Assembly (NCBI GenBank): GCA_021775455.1
Contig: JAJFHU010000013.1
Span: 40,122 to 104,121 of the forward strand
From: Hyphomicrobiales bacterium
Lineage (GTDB): Bacteria; Pseudomonadota; Alphaproteobacteria; Rhizobiales; Rhizobiaceae
Length of the DNA: 64,000 bases
Direction: 5' to 3'
Shown here in pieces: positions 1 to 9,328 of this stretch. A model generated the notes under the pieces. The model made no database searches and was not told the DNA's origin. It saw only the letters and a list, made by a program, of their open reading frames with translations. Both the position numbers and the translations under genes were made by a program. Position 1 is the first letter of the stretch; every line of letters starts with the position of its first letter.

Positions 1-249
1 ACCGCAAAACGACTGGGAATTCGCTTGAAGAATGAAGATTTCCGCTACCCGGTGAATACAGCAAACGGTACGATTCATGTTGCTGCTGCAACCATTGATG
101 AAATACGAATTGGGCGGGTGCGTGTCAAAAACGTAAGGGCAACCGTTGCCCGGGACAAATCTCTCAACTCCACTCTCCTCGGCATGACTTTCCTTAAAGA
201 ATTGAAGAAATTTGAAATCAAAAACCGGGAATTGATCCTGAAACAATAA
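1..249 (+). CDS. TIGR02281-type clan AA aspartic protease, C-terminal fragment
   Basis: The frame is open from the first base and ends at a TAA, so only the last 82 residues of the gene are inside the window. The fragment has the pattern of the C-terminal half of retropepsin-like proteases of the TIGR02281 family: a TANG strand, a run of short beta strands, and the LLGMTFL segment that resembles the second psi-loop. The catalytic DTGA motif must lie upstream, outside the window. Family members usually carry an N-terminal membrane segment, and their substrate is unknown. An internal TTG at 25 could be mistaken for a start, but the reading frame and the homology run through it. Confidence 0.7.
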   Translation, partial: TAKRLGIRLKNEDFRYPVNTANGTIHVAAATIDEIRIGRVRVKNVRATVARDKSLNSTLLGMTFLKELKKFEIKNRELILKQ

Positions 250-338
250 CTGCCTCCGGCATGTGATTTTTCGCAACTTCTTGACCACAGGATTTTCTCC
301 TGTAAGCCTCATTTCAATTATTCATTGACAGGTGATTG

Positions 339-1859
339 ATGTTCCCCATTCCCAAACCACAGGTTGACCCAAACAGCCATCAATTTGAAATTACTCCGCT
401 TATAAAACCAACCGGATTTCGTGAGTATGATGCAAGGTGGTGGTTTGGAAATCCCAACTCGGACAAGCCCCCTGAATTGAACCTGATGGGCATTCAGGCT
501 CTTGGAATGGGTTTGGGCACGCTTATTCAGGAATTGGGTGCTGGTCCAGATATTGTTACCGGGCATGATTTCAGAAGCTATTCCATGTCAATTAAGCAGG
601 CGCTTATCACGGGACTTATGACGGCTGGTGCAAGAGTTCGCGATATTGGCATGGCACTTTCTCCAACTGCATACTATGCGCAATTTGAACTTGATGTTCC
701 TTCCGTTGCAATGGTCACCGCATCGCATAACGACAATGGCTGGACCGGTATCAAAATGGGGTGTGAGCGTCCGCTGACCTTTGGTCCCGATGAAATGGGC
801 CGTCTTCGCGACATTGTTCTTGGTGGTGACTGGAAATTAAAAGCAGGCGGTTCCTACGAATTTGTCGAGGGGTTTGCCGAACGTTACATCGAAGCGCTTT
901 CGAACCGAAACCAATTCAATCGAAAAATTCGTGCAATTGCTGCCTGTGGAAATGGCACTGCCGGTGCATTTGCGCCCAAAGTGCTTGAGCGGTTGGGCAT
1001 TGATGTGATCCACATGGACACCGAGCTTGATCACAGCTTTCCAAACTACAATCCCAATCCGGAAGACATGACCATGCTTCACGCCATGCGTGACCGTGTT
1101 TTGGAAACGGGAGCTGATGTTGCTCTTGGTTTTGACGGCGATGGAGACCGCTGCGGTATCGTCGATAATGAAGGCGAAGAAATATTTGCCGACAAGGTTG
1201 GGGTCATGCTTGCCCGTGACATTTCTGCGCAATACCCAAACTCGAAGTTTGTGGTGGATGTTAAATCCACCGGTCTGTTTTTGACCGACACGGTTCTGGC
1301 CGAACACGGTGCAACCACTGATTATTGGAAAACCGGACATTCCTACATCAAACGCCGGGTCAATGAACTTGGTGCAATTGCCGGTTTTGAAAAATCCGGA
1401 CATTTCTTCTTTAATGAGCCTATTGGCCGCGGTTACGATGACGGAATTGTCACAGCGATTGCTGTTTGCGATATGCTTGACCGAAACCCGGACAAGTCAA
1501 TGGCTGATTTGAGGAGAGCCCTACCGGTAACCTACGGTTCCCCGTCGATGTCACCATATTGTGCCGATGAAACCAAGTATGAAGTCGTAGACCGCGTAGT
1601 TGAGCGATTTCAAGCGATGCACAAAAAAGGTGAGAAAGTTGGCGGCCAATCTATTCGCGACCTGATAACTGTAAACGGTGTGCGAGTTGTCGCAGAAGAT
1701 GGAACGTGGGGGCTGGTTCGAGCTTCTTCGAATGAACCCAAGCTTGTAGTCGTTATTGAAAGTCCGGTATCGGAAGAGCGCAAACTGGAAATGTTCAAAG
1801 CGGTTGATTCCATTCTGCGGGAAAACCCTGAAGTTGGCGAATATAATCAGGGTATTTAA
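339..1859 (+). CDS. phosphomannomutase/phosphoglucomutase
   Basis: An alpha-D-phosphohexomutase of 506 residues that interconverts mannose or glucose 6-phosphate and 1-phosphate for nucleotide-sugar and envelope polysaccharide synthesis. The phosphoserine loop TASHN is present (Ser129), followed by the metal-binding loop DGDGDR from Asp266, the sugar-specificity loop EKSGHF, and a C-terminal phosphate-binding RASSNEP segment. Length is near the usual 450-510. An in-frame TTG three bases upstream could also be called the start, but the ATG at 339 is preferred, with ACAGGTG just upstream. The next gene starts two bases after its stop, which suggests an operon. Whether the main substrate is mannose or glucose phosphate cannot be told from sequence. 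Confidence 0.9.
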   Translation: MFPIPKPQVDPNSHQFEITPLIKPTGFREYDARWWFGNPNSDKPPELNLMGIQALGMGLGTLIQELGAGPDIVTGHDFRSYSMSIKQALITGLMTAGARVRDIGMALSPTAYYAQFELDVPSVAMVTASHNDNGWTGIKMGCERPLTFGPDEMGRLRDIVLGGDWKLKAGGSYEFVEGFAERYIEALSNRNQFNRKIRAIAACGNGTAGAFAPKVLERLGIDVIHMDTELDHSFPNYNPNPEDMTMLHAMRDRVLETGADVALGFDGDGDRCGIVDNEGEEIFADKVGVMLARDISAQYPNSKFVVDVKSTGLFLTDTVLAEHGATTDYWKTGHSYIKRRVNELGAIAGFEKSGHFFFNEPIGRGYDDGIVTAIAVCDMLDRNPDKSMADLRRALPVTYGSPSMSPYCADETKYEVVDRVVERFQAMHKKGEKVGGQSIRDLITVNGVRVVAEDGTWGLVRASSNEPKLVVVIESPVSEERKLEMFKAVDSILRENPEVGEYNQGI

Positions 1860-1861
1860 TA

Positions 1862-2848
1862 TTGGCCTCGCGGACCCTTAAGACTTTTATTGAACGGTTC
1901 CAACTGCAACAGACATTCAAGATTTCCAGAGGTTCAAAGACCGAGGCGGAGGTCATCCGTGTTCAGCTGAAGGAAGACGGTTTCACTGGTCAGGGGGAAT
2001 GCGTACCCTATGCGCGATATGGTGAAACCATTGAAAGCGTCCTTGGGCAGATTGAAGCGCTACGCCAGAACATTGAAAGCGGGCTAAGCCGGAATAACCT
2101 ACAAGATGCCATTGTGCCGGGAGCCGCCCGCAACGCCCTGGATTGCGCTCTGTGGGACCTTGAAGCCAAAACCACCGGGATTCCAGTTTGGAAACTCGCT
2201 GGTCTTGAAGAACCCCAGTCACTGGAGACTGCCTATACGCTCTCTCTCGACACGCCCGAAGCAATGGGAGTAGCCGCAAAGGAAAATGCAAACCGGCCAA
2301 TGTTGAAGCTGAAGCTGGGCGGGCAACGAGATCTGGAACGATTGAAGGCGGTCAGGGTTAGTGCTCCCAATTCCAAAATCATCGTGGATGCCAACGAGGG
2401 TTGGGATGCCCAAGCGTGGCTTGAACTGCAGGGGTCGCTATCGGATCTCGGTGTTTCCTTGATTGAGCAGCCGCTCGCTGAAGGCGGGGAAGCGGCATTG
2501 GCAAAACACAATCATCAAGTGCCTGTTTGTGCAGATGAATCCTGCCATACGAGCAATGATCTGGATAATCTGACCGGGCTTTATGATTACATCAACATCA
2601 AACTGGACAAGACTGGTGGCCTGACTGAAGCATTAAAACTGAAACATAAAGCCGAAGAGCTGGGCTTTGGCATCATGGTTGGGTGCATGGTTGGGAGTTC
2701 ACTTGCCATGGCGCCGGCAATTCTTGTCGGGCAAGGTGTTGAGTATGTGGATCTTGACGGCCCGCTGCTTCTGGCTCAAGACAGAACTGATAAACTCGAT
2801 TACCATGGATCAATTGTTTGCCCGCCAAAACCAACCCTGTGGGGATAG
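1862..2848 (+). CDS. enolase-superfamily dipeptide epimerase / N-acetyl-D-glutamate racemase-like (DgcA-like)
   Basis: A 328-residue member of the muconate lactonizing enzyme subgroup of the enolase superfamily. Visible landmarks are the KLKLG strand carrying the first acid/base lysine, metal ligands in VDANEG, IEQP and ADES, and the opposite lysine in NIKLDKTGG. This pattern is that of L-Ala-D/L-Glu epimerases; in alphaproteobacteria closely similar proteins are annotated DgcA, an N-acetyl-D-glutamate racemase. The start is a TTG with AGGG nine bases upstream. It sits two bases after the mutase and three bases before a D-amino acid aminotransferase, which supports a role in D-glutamate or murein-peptide metabolism. 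The usual partner DgcN is not in the window. Confidence 0.8.
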   Translation: MASRTLKTFIERFQLQQTFKISRGSKTEAEVIRVQLKEDGFTGQGECVPYARYGETIESVLGQIEALRQNIESGLSRNNLQDAIVPGAARNALDCALWDLEAKTTGIPVWKLAGLEEPQSLETAYTLSLDTPEAMGVAAKENANRPMLKLKLGGQRDLERLKAVRVSAPNSKIIVDANEGWDAQAWLELQGSLSDLGVSLIEQPLAEGGEAALAKHNHQVPVCADESCHTSNDLDNLTGLYDYINIKLDKTGGLTEALKLKHKAEELGFGIMVGCMVGSSLAMAPAILVGQGVEYVDLDGPLLLAQDRTDKLDYHGSIVCPPKPTLWG

Positions 2849-2851
2849 AAA

Positions 2852-3709
2852 ATGTCACGCACTGTATATGTCAATGGAGAGTATTTACCGGAAGAAGAAG
2901 CAACGGTTTCTGTCTTTGATCGGGGGTTTTTGTTCGCCGACGCTGTTTATGAAGTAACCACGGTTCTGGACAGCAAGCTGATCGATTTTCCAGCGCACAT
3001 GGCGCGTTTGAAGCGGTCTCTCAAGGAGCTGGAAATGGGGGCGCCATGTGATGAAGCAAAGCTGCTTGAAATCCATCGCAAACTGGTAACTGCCAATGAG
3101 ATCGGTAATGGCCTTGTTTATCTGCAAGTTAGTCGAGGCGTAGCAGACCGGGATTTCCATTATCCCGAACCTGGCACAAAACCGTCACTGGTGCTTTTTA
3201 CCCAATCAAAGGATCCGATTGAAAATGAGCTTTTGAAAACTGGTGCACGTGTGATCAGCATTGAAGATCAGCGTTGGGGGCGGCGGGACATAAAGACAGT
3301 TCAGTTGCTGTACCCTTCCATGGCAAAAATGGCAGCACAAAAGGCTGGCGCTGATGATGCGTGGTTTGTTGAAGATGGATTTGTCAATGAAGGCACTTCC
3401 AACAACACCTGGATTGTGACCAAGGATAATACGCTGGTAACCCGCAATCTTTCCACTTCAATTCTGCATGGCATTACCCGGGCTGCAGCATTGCGTTGTG
3501 CGGAATTGTTGCAAATGAAAGTTGAAGAACGGCCGTTTACGATTGAGGAAGCAAAATCAGCATCAGAAGCATTCTTTACTTCGGCTTCTGCATTTGTATG
3601 CCCTGTGGTCGAAATTGATGGTTCATCAATTGGTAAAGGTGAACCGGGTCCCGTTACCACCAAGCTGCGAGAGATTTACCTGGAAGAAAGTCGAAAAGCA
3701 GCACTCTAG
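2852..3709 (+). CDS. dat: D-amino acid aminotransferase
   Basis: A fold-type IV PLP aminotransferase of 285 residues. Lys148 in RDIKT fits the Schiff-base lysine and Glu180 in VNEGTS the conserved cofactor-binding glutamate. The family transfers amino groups between D-amino acids and 2-oxo acids, typically making D-glutamate or D-alanine. It follows the epimerase/racemase after three bases, so the two probably act on the same D-amino acid pool. Branched-chain aminotransferases (IlvE) and aminodeoxychorismate lyase share this fold. The sequence around residues 90-110 fits D-amino acid aminotransferases best, but the substrate is not proven. Confidence 0.85.
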   Translation: MSRTVYVNGEYLPEEEATVSVFDRGFLFADAVYEVTTVLDSKLIDFPAHMARLKRSLKELEMGAPCDEAKLLEIHRKLVTANEIGNGLVYLQVSRGVADRDFHYPEPGTKPSLVLFTQSKDPIENELLKTGARVISIEDQRWGRRDIKTVQLLYPSMAKMAAQKAGADDAWFVEDGFVNEGTSNNTWIVTKDNTLVTRNLSTSILHGITRAAALRCAELLQMKVEERPFTIEEAKSASEAFFTSASAFVCPVVEIDGSSIGKGEPGPVTTKLREIYLEESRKAAL

Positions 3710-3723
3710 CTGAAGTCCTGACC

Positions 3724-3747
3724 CAAGTTTGTGAAGTAGTAAACTTG
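3724..3747. promoter_or_regulatory. inverted repeat upstream of the SAF-domain oxidoreductase
   Basis: CAAGTTT and AAACTTG form perfect 7-bp arms around a 10-base spacer, 34 bases before the next start codon and 14 bases after the aminotransferase stop. This could be a regulator binding site or an RNA hairpin; no T-run follows, so it is not a standard terminator. Confidence 0.3.
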
Positions 3748-3781
3748 ATGATACGAAGAGCGGGATCATGAGGGATTGACG

Positions 3782-5119
3782 ATGGCGAGTAATGTTTCAC
3801 TGACCGGATTGGCCAAAGATTTGGCTGAACGCGGCGATAGCGGCAAACCAATCCGTATCGGCCTGATTGGCTGTGGTGAAATGGGAACTGATGTTGTTAC
3901 CCGCGTAGCGCATATGCAGGGAATTGAAGTGGCGGCGATCGCCAACCTTCGTGCAGATAAAGCGTTGGATGCCGTAAAGATTGCCTGCGGTGATCACTCC
4001 AATTGCGCAGTTGTGAAGACTGCCGGTGACCTGAATAAGCAAATCGAATCCGGAAAGATTGCTATTTCGGAAGACTCGCTGCTGGTTGCCGAAAATCCAC
4101 TAGTTGACGTAGTAATTGACGCAACTGGAATTCCTGAGGTTGGAGCCGAGATTGGCATTCATGCGATGGAGCATGGCAAGCATCTTGTCATGATGAATGT
4201 GGAAGCTGACGTGACTATCGGACCCTATCTGAAAGCCCAGGCAGATCGTTTGGGTGTGGTTTATTCACTCGGTGCGGGAGATGAACCATCGTCCTGCATG
4301 GAATTGATTGAATTTGTTTCAGCTATGGGACATCCAATTGTTTGCGCCGGAAAGGGGAAAAACAATCCCCTTCGGTTTGATGCGGTGCCGGATGACTATG
4401 AAGAAGAAGCTCGCCGCCGAAACATGAATGTGCGGATGCTGGTGGAATTTGTAGATGGTTCCAAGACAATGGTGGAAATGGCGGCAATTGCCAACGCCAC
4501 CGGACTTGTGCCTGACAAAGCGGGTATGCATGGCCCCGCTGCCACCATCAACGAACTTTCAACAACGCTTGTTCCGGTAAAAGATGGGGGAGTGCTCTCA
4601 AAACCGGGGCGTGTGGACTTTTCGGTTGGGAATGGTGTGGCGCCAGGCGTGTTCGTAGTTGCTGATATGTCTCATCCACGCATCAGCGAGCGCATGGAAG
4701 ATTTGAAAATGGGTAAAGGCCCCTACTTTACGTTCCACCGACCATTCCATCTTACGTCACTTGAAGTTCCGCTAACTTGCGCTCGTGCGGTGCTTTATGG
4801 CAAGGCGGACATGGTGCCGCTTGCGACCCCGGTTGCAGAAGTATGTGCCGTAGCAAAGAAAGACTTGTCTGCCGGGGACGGACTGGATGCCATTGGCCAA
4901 TATTCCTACCGTGCATGGATTATGCGTCGTGATGATGCAAAAAAAGAACAGGCAATTCCGTGCGGCCTGCTAGAGGGTGGTACGGTTACTGCGCCAATCA
5001 AGAAGGGTGAACTTCTGACCTATCGAAATGCAAAAGTGGCAGATGGATCGAAAATTGCTAAACTGCGGGCACATCAGGATGCGATGATTGATCAGGTCAG
5101 CGCAAAGCAAGTCGCCTGA
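3782..5119 (+). CDS. homoserine-dehydrogenase-like NAD(P) oxidoreductase with C-terminal SAF domain
   Basis: A 445-residue protein with an N-terminal Rossmann domain (GLIGCGEMG near residue 30) of the type annotated as predicted homoserine dehydrogenase. It ends in a SAF (antifreeze-like/FlgA-like) domain over roughly the last 100 residues, containing AVAKKDLSAGD and APIKKGELL. The ATG at 3782 has GAGGGA upstream; the frame can be extended to a TTG at 3776 without support. Proteins of this architecture oxidise or rearrange sugar or sugar-acid derivatives, but the substrate here is unknown. They are often mislabelled as flagellar FlgA because of the SAF domain. A GST gene follows 15 bases downstream. 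Confidence 0.75.
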   Translation: MASNVSLTGLAKDLAERGDSGKPIRIGLIGCGEMGTDVVTRVAHMQGIEVAAIANLRADKALDAVKIACGDHSNCAVVKTAGDLNKQIESGKIAISEDSLLVAENPLVDVVIDATGIPEVGAEIGIHAMEHGKHLVMMNVEADVTIGPYLKAQADRLGVVYSLGAGDEPSSCMELIEFVSAMGHPIVCAGKGKNNPLRFDAVPDDYEEEARRRNMNVRMLVEFVDGSKTMVEMAAIANATGLVPDKAGMHGPAATINELSTTLVPVKDGGVLSKPGRVDFSVGNGVAPGVFVVADMSHPRISERMEDLKMGKGPYFTFHRPFHLTSLEVPLTCARAVLYGKADMVPLATPVAEVCAVAKKDLSAGDGLDAIGQYSYRAWIMRRDDAKKEQAIPCGLLEGGTVTAPIKKGELLTYRNAKVADGSKIAKLRAHQDAMIDQVSAKQVA

Positions 5120-5134
5120 TATCCGGGATAATTC

Positions 5135-5788
5135 ATGCCTATTCCCACAAAACTTCATGGGTACCGGTATAGCGTTTACAATCGTATCGCCAGATTGGTG
5201 CTGGAAGAAAAAGGCGTTTGTTACACAATTGTTGAAGTTGACCCTTTTGCAGAAGAAATTCCCGCTTCCCATCTCAAGATGCACCCTTTCGGTCGCGTAC
5301 CTGTACTCTGTCATGGTGACTTTCGAATTTATGAAACCAGCGCCATCACACGCTACATTGATGCAGCGTTTGTCGGCTCTTCGTTAACTCCCAATCAACC
5401 CAGTGCCTTGGGACGCATGGCGCAAGTGATCGCCATCGTCGACAATTACGGGTACTGGCCGATGGTCAGACAGGTTTTTACACAAAGGGTTTTTCATTCT
5501 CTTGAAGGTGAGCCAATAGATGAAAATGAAATTTTGAAGGGCTTGTTGGAAAGCAATAAGGTGCTTGCAGCACTCGAGAAAATCGCCGTTGAAGGAATCG
5601 TGCTTGATGGGGAGAATGTCAGCCTTGCAGATTTTCACCTGGCTCCGCTGATTGACTATTTTTGCCGCACACCAGAAGGTGCAACAGCAATAAAGAATTA
5701 TCCATCGGTTGCCCGTTGGTGGAATAACGTTTCAAAGCGCGCCAGTTTTCTCGCAACTGATCCTGACTTGCCTTCCAAGCACAGATAG
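5135..5788 (+). CDS. glutathione S-transferase family protein
   Basis: A 217-residue cytosolic GST-like protein. The N-terminal thioredoxin-like half contains the cis-proline segment GRVPVL and the glutathione-contact ETSAI motif, and an all-helical half with the LADFHLAPL capping motif follows. Such enzymes conjugate or reduce electrophiles with glutathione; the substrate cannot be deduced. It is separated from the preceding oxidoreductase by 15 bases and is probably co-transcribed. The catalytic Ser/Tyr/Cys position near the N-terminus is not clear, since a Tyr-Arg-Tyr-Ser-Val stretch replaces the common CP or SP pair. Confidence 0.85.
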   Translation: MPIPTKLHGYRYSVYNRIARLVLEEKGVCYTIVEVDPFAEEIPASHLKMHPFGRVPVLCHGDFRIYETSAITRYIDAAFVGSSLTPNQPSALGRMAQVIAIVDNYGYWPMVRQVFTQRVFHSLEGEPIDENEILKGLLESNKVLAALEKIAVEGIVLDGENVSLADFHLAPLIDYFCRTPEGATAIKNYPSVARWWNNVSKRASFLATDPDLPSKHR

Positions 5789-5936
5789 CGGCAACTTCCA
5801 ATCCCCTTAAAATACCAGTTTGTATTGCACTAAAGGGATGAATTTCCATGATTCTACCCTTGGACAGAACCTCAGACTGGTCTAAGGTGACGCGGCTTTA
5901 TGCTGACAAGACAAATACCGAGACCCTCACAGAGTA

Positions 5937-7856
5937 ATGAGTATCGATACCCCTCTTCTTGACCGGATTAAATTCCCGGCTGACTTGCGTGAGTTGGACG
6001 AAAATGACTTGCCGCAACTTTCTGAAGAATTGCGTGCAGAAATGATTGATGCCGTCTCGCAAACCGGTGGGCATTTGGGTGCCGGTCTTGGTGTCGTCGA
6101 ACTTACGGTTGCGATCCATTACGTGTTCAACACGCCTGAAGATCGCCTTATCTGGGATGTGGGACACCAATGCTACCCGCATAAAATCCTTACCGGCAGA
6201 AAAGATCGAATTCGCACTCTTCGCCAAGAGGGCGGGCTTTCCGGTTTCACCAAACGAGATGAAAGCGAGTATGATCCATTCGGTGCAGCGCACGCTTCTA
6301 CTTCCATTTCAGCCGGCCTTGGGATGGCAGTGGCCCGAGAACTAAAACAGGGCGACAACAATGTGATTGCAGTGATCGGTGATGGTGCACTATCAGCCGG
6401 AATGGCTTTTGAAGCCATGAACAATGCCGGATCCATGGATGCACGGCTCATTGTAATTCTCAATGACAATGACATGTCCATTGCACCACCCACCGGTGCC
6501 ATGAGCGCCTATCTTGCCCGGTTGGCATCCGGACGGACCTATATGGGTATCCGTGAAATTGGCAAGAAGCTTACTGCCTATCTTGGAAAAACGATTGACC
6601 GCGCCATAACCAGAGCAGTCGAACATGCCCGAGGATACGTAACTGGCGGTACATTGTTTGAAGAACTTGGCTTTTATCACATTGGTCCGATTGACGGACA
6701 TGACGTAGCCAACCTGGTGGCGGTGCTGCGCAATGTTCGCGATAATGCGAAGGGCCCAGTGCTCATTCACGCGGTTACCCGCAAGGGCAAGGGTTACCCT
6801 CCGGCTGAGAAAGCGGCAGACAAGTATCATGGTGTATCCAAGTTTGACGTAATCACCGGTACCCAGGCAAAGGCCACTCCCAACGCACCATCTTATACAA
6901 AGGTGTTTGGGCAAAGTCTGGTTGAAGAGGCAAAGCACGATGACAAGATTGTCGGAATTACGGCCGCAATGCCTTCGGGTACTGGTATTGATATTTTTGC
7001 GGAAAGCTTTCCCGACCGCACATTTGACGTGGGAATTGCTGAACAACACGCCGTAACTTTTGCTGCCGGATTGGCAAGTGAAGGCTACAAGCCATTTGCC
7101 GCTATCTATTCAACATTTTTGCAACGCGCATACGATCAAGTCGTTCACGATGTGGCCATTCAGAAACTACCTGTTCGTTTTCCAATTGACCGCGCCGGTT
7201 TCGTCGGCGCCGATGGCCCAACGCACGCAGGTTCGTTTGATACTACCTATTTGGCAACACTACCGGGTTTTGTTGTAATGGCTCCAAGCGATGAAGCCGA
7301 GCTCAAACACATGGTTCGCACCGCAGCTGCTTATGACGAGGGTCCACTTTCTTTCCGTTACCCACGTGGAGAAGGTGTTGGAATTGAATTGCCAGAGAGG
7401 GGCGAGTTGCTGGAGATCGGTAAAGGGCGGATTGTACGGGAAGGAACGCGAATTGCAATTCTGTCATTCGGTACCCGGTTGAAGGACTGCATGCTCGCTG
7501 CTGAGGCTCTGGAAAGTTACGGACTTTCAACAACCGTGGCAGATGCGCGATTTGCCAAGCCTCTGGACACCGATCTGGTAAACCGGCTAGCCGCATCGCA
7601 TGAAGTTCTGGTCAGCATCGAAGAAGGCTCGATTGGCGGTTTTTGCTCACATGTTGCGCAGCATTTATTGCAAATTGGTGCTCTCGACGATGGCAAACTC
7701 CGGTTTCGTAGTCGGTTTATGCCCGACCGGTTTGTTGATCAGGCAAGTCCATCTGTCATGAATGCGGAAGCCGGCCTTGACCATCATGGCATTGTGAAAA
7801 CCGTATTCGAGGCTCTGGGGAAAGAGCTGACTGACATTCAATTGGCAGGCGCTTAA
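5937..7856 (+). CDS. dxs: 1-deoxy-D-xylulose-5-phosphate synthase
   Basis: Condenses pyruvate and glyceraldehyde 3-phosphate to 1-deoxy-D-xylulose 5-phosphate, the first step of the methylerythritol phosphate isoprenoid pathway, which also feeds thiamine and pyridoxal synthesis. The 639-residue length is typical. Seen in order: the WDVGHQ segment with the N-terminal catalytic histidine, the thiamine diphosphate motif GDGALSAG ending in NDND, the GIAEQH segment with the essential glutamate of the pyrimidine-binding domain, and a C-terminal transketolase domain. The ATG at 5937 matches the family N-terminus, although its ribosome site is weak. A 148-base gap separates it from the GST, so it probably has its own promoter. 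Confidence 0.97.
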   Translation: MSIDTPLLDRIKFPADLRELDENDLPQLSEELRAEMIDAVSQTGGHLGAGLGVVELTVAIHYVFNTPEDRLIWDVGHQCYPHKILTGRKDRIRTLRQEGGLSGFTKRDESEYDPFGAAHASTSISAGLGMAVARELKQGDNNVIAVIGDGALSAGMAFEAMNNAGSMDARLIVILNDNDMSIAPPTGAMSAYLARLASGRTYMGIREIGKKLTAYLGKTIDRAITRAVEHARGYVTGGTLFEELGFYHIGPIDGHDVANLVAVLRNVRDNAKGPVLIHAVTRKGKGYPPAEKAADKYHGVSKFDVITGTQAKATPNAPSYTKVFGQSLVEEAKHDDKIVGITAAMPSGTGIDIFAESFPDRTFDVGIAEQHAVTFAAGLASEGYKPFAAIYSTFLQRAYDQVVHDVAIQKLPVRFPIDRAGFVGADGPTHAGSFDTTYLATLPGFVVMAPSDEAELKHMVRTAAAYDEGPLSFRYPRGEGVGIELPERGELLEIGKGRIVREGTRIAILSFGTRLKDCMLAAEALESYGLSTTVADARFAKPLDTDLVNRLAASHEVLVSIEEGSIGGFCSHVAQHLLQIGALDDGKLRFRSRFMPDRFVDQASPSVMNAEAGLDHHGIVKTVFEALGKELTDIQLAGA

Positions 7857-7860
7857 AGCG

Positions 7861-9075
7861 CTATAGCAGCGTTTTTAACTCAAGTGACGTGTCCGAAGCC
7901 TGCTTTGGTGTGATAATTTTTCCGGTCTCAAGCAGTTTCTTGCCCACCATGTATGAACGCGGATCATTCATTGCATCTACCGCAATGAAAGTATTGCCCG
8001 TAAAGTACCAATGGGATAGAGCACCTTCCCGGTTACCAGGCCGAACGACGATACGGTCATAGCCGCGGTTTAGGCCGGCAATTTGTAATTTCACTTCATA
8101 CTGATCCGACCAAAACCAGGGATATGGGAGATACTCGCGGACCTGCCCTGCCATGTTGTCTGCTGCGCATTCCGCTTGATCAATTGCATTTTGAACAGAC
8201 TCAATCCGGGTCAGTTGATCCCTGTAGGTGAATGCCGCGCAATCTCCAGCGGCATAAATGTGCGGATCAGTAGTACGGCAATGGCTATCAACCATTATGC
8301 CTCCAGCCACTTCCAATTCGGCAGCGGTTGCAAGTTCGGCATTTGGAATAATTCCAATTCCAACCAAAACAAAGTCGACTGGGATTTGTTCGCCATTGGA
8401 TAGAATGACCGTACTGGCGCGACCGTCTAGTTCCTCAATGCGCTCCAATCCCGTATTCTCATGAATGGTAACACCGTGATCCTGGTGCAACTTTCTGAAG
8501 AAATCCGAGGTTTCCTGGCATGCGACCCGCTGCAAGATACGCTCAGCAGCCTCAACAACAGTAACTTTCAAACCCAGGGATGCAGCACTTGCCGCCGCTT
8601 CAAGCCCGATATAGCCACCACCAATGATAACAACTTGCCTGTCTGTCACAAGTTCCTGGCGCATGGCATCTGCGTCAGCGGCACTGCGCAGCATATAAAC
8701 ACCATCCAGTTCACCGCCGATTGAATCAGGCAATGAACGAGCACGTGAACCGGTTGCGAGGAACAGCTCATCCCAATTGATTGTTTGCCCATCAGAAAGG
8801 ATTAGCGTTTTGGCATTGCGATCAATTGTGGCGACTGGGTTTCCCAGCATGCAATGTATATTGTTCTCGCCATACCAATCCTCTGCCCGCAATTGCAATT
8901 GTTCCGGTTCCATTTCGCCAAGTGCGTATTTCTTGGAAAGCGGCGGTCTTTGATATGGATATACGGGCTCATCTCCAATCAAGATCAGTCTGGAATCTGA
9001 ATCAAGAGAGCGAAAACGAGCAACGAATGAACAGGCAGCCTGACCGGCACCCACAATTACAATATTCTTGGTCAT
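7861..9075 (-). CDS. FAD-dependent ferredoxin/rubredoxin reductase
   Basis: A 404-residue two-dinucleotide-fold flavoprotein: GAGQAA near the N-terminus binds FAD, GGGYIG in the middle binds NAD(P)H, and YAAGDCA marks the second FAD contact. The C-terminal domain is of the oxygenase-coupled reductase type (relatives of putidaredoxin and rhodocoxin reductases). It likely transfers electrons from NAD(P)H to a ferredoxin serving a monooxygenase or dioxygenase, but no ferredoxin or oxygenase gene lies nearby. The ATG at 9075 has GGGG seven bases upstream; a TTG two codons earlier is less likely. It is convergent with dxs, leaving only four bases between stop codons, and divergent from the acyl-CoA synthetase operon. 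Confidence 0.85.
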   Translation of the reverse strand: MTKNIVIVGAGQAACSFVARFRSLDSDSRLILIGDEPVYPYQRPPLSKKYALGEMEPEQLQLRAEDWYGENNIHCMLGNPVATIDRNAKTLILSDGQTINWDELFLATGSRARSLPDSIGGELDGVYMLRSAADADAMRQELVTDRQVVIIGGGYIGLEAAASAASLGLKVTVVEAAERILQRVACQETSDFFRKLHQDHGVTIHENTGLERIEELDGRASTVILSNGEQIPVDFVLVGIGIIPNAELATAAELEVAGGIMVDSHCRTTDPHIYAAGDCAAFTYRDQLTRIESVQNAIDQAECAADNMAGQVREYLPYPWFWSDQYEVKLQIAGLNRGYDRIVVRPGNREGALSHWYFTGNTFIAVDAMNDPRSYMVGKKLLETGKIITPKQASDTSLELKTLL

Positions 9076-9215
9076 GACCAACCCCGATAACGGTTTCCTT
9101 CAAACCTTGCAACATTGAATGCACGGCTCATCCAACGTATGTTGAATTGAAGGTTGAGAAAGTAGTTCTTTATTGGTTTGGAACGATGTGTTCTTATTCT
9201 TTTGTCGGATTGATT

Positions 9216-9235
9216 GAATGACACAATTGTCATTC
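9216..9235. promoter_or_regulatory. palindromic operator candidate in the divergent 9.1-9.3 kb intergenic region
   Basis: GAATGACA and TGTCATTC form perfect 8-bp arms around CAAT. The palindrome lies 93 bases before the acyl-CoA synthetase start and 140 bases from the divergent reductase start, inside the 253-base region that must hold both promoters. Size and symmetry fit a TetR-type repressor of the PaaR/FadR kind, which would suit an operon of two CoA ligases and a transporter. The regulator itself is not in the window. Confidence 0.5.
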
Positions 9236-9328
9236 TCTGACAGGTAACAAATTCTGCTAAGTTCAAGCTTGAATTATCGCGTCTGTTACAAGCAGAAATG
9301 CTGAGCAAAGGGAGGAAATCGGCAGTAC

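Noticed and set aside
7849..7861. Short GCGCT-TAA-AGCGC hairpin over the dxs stop
   Set aside because: Only five base pairs and no T-run; too weak to call a terminator.
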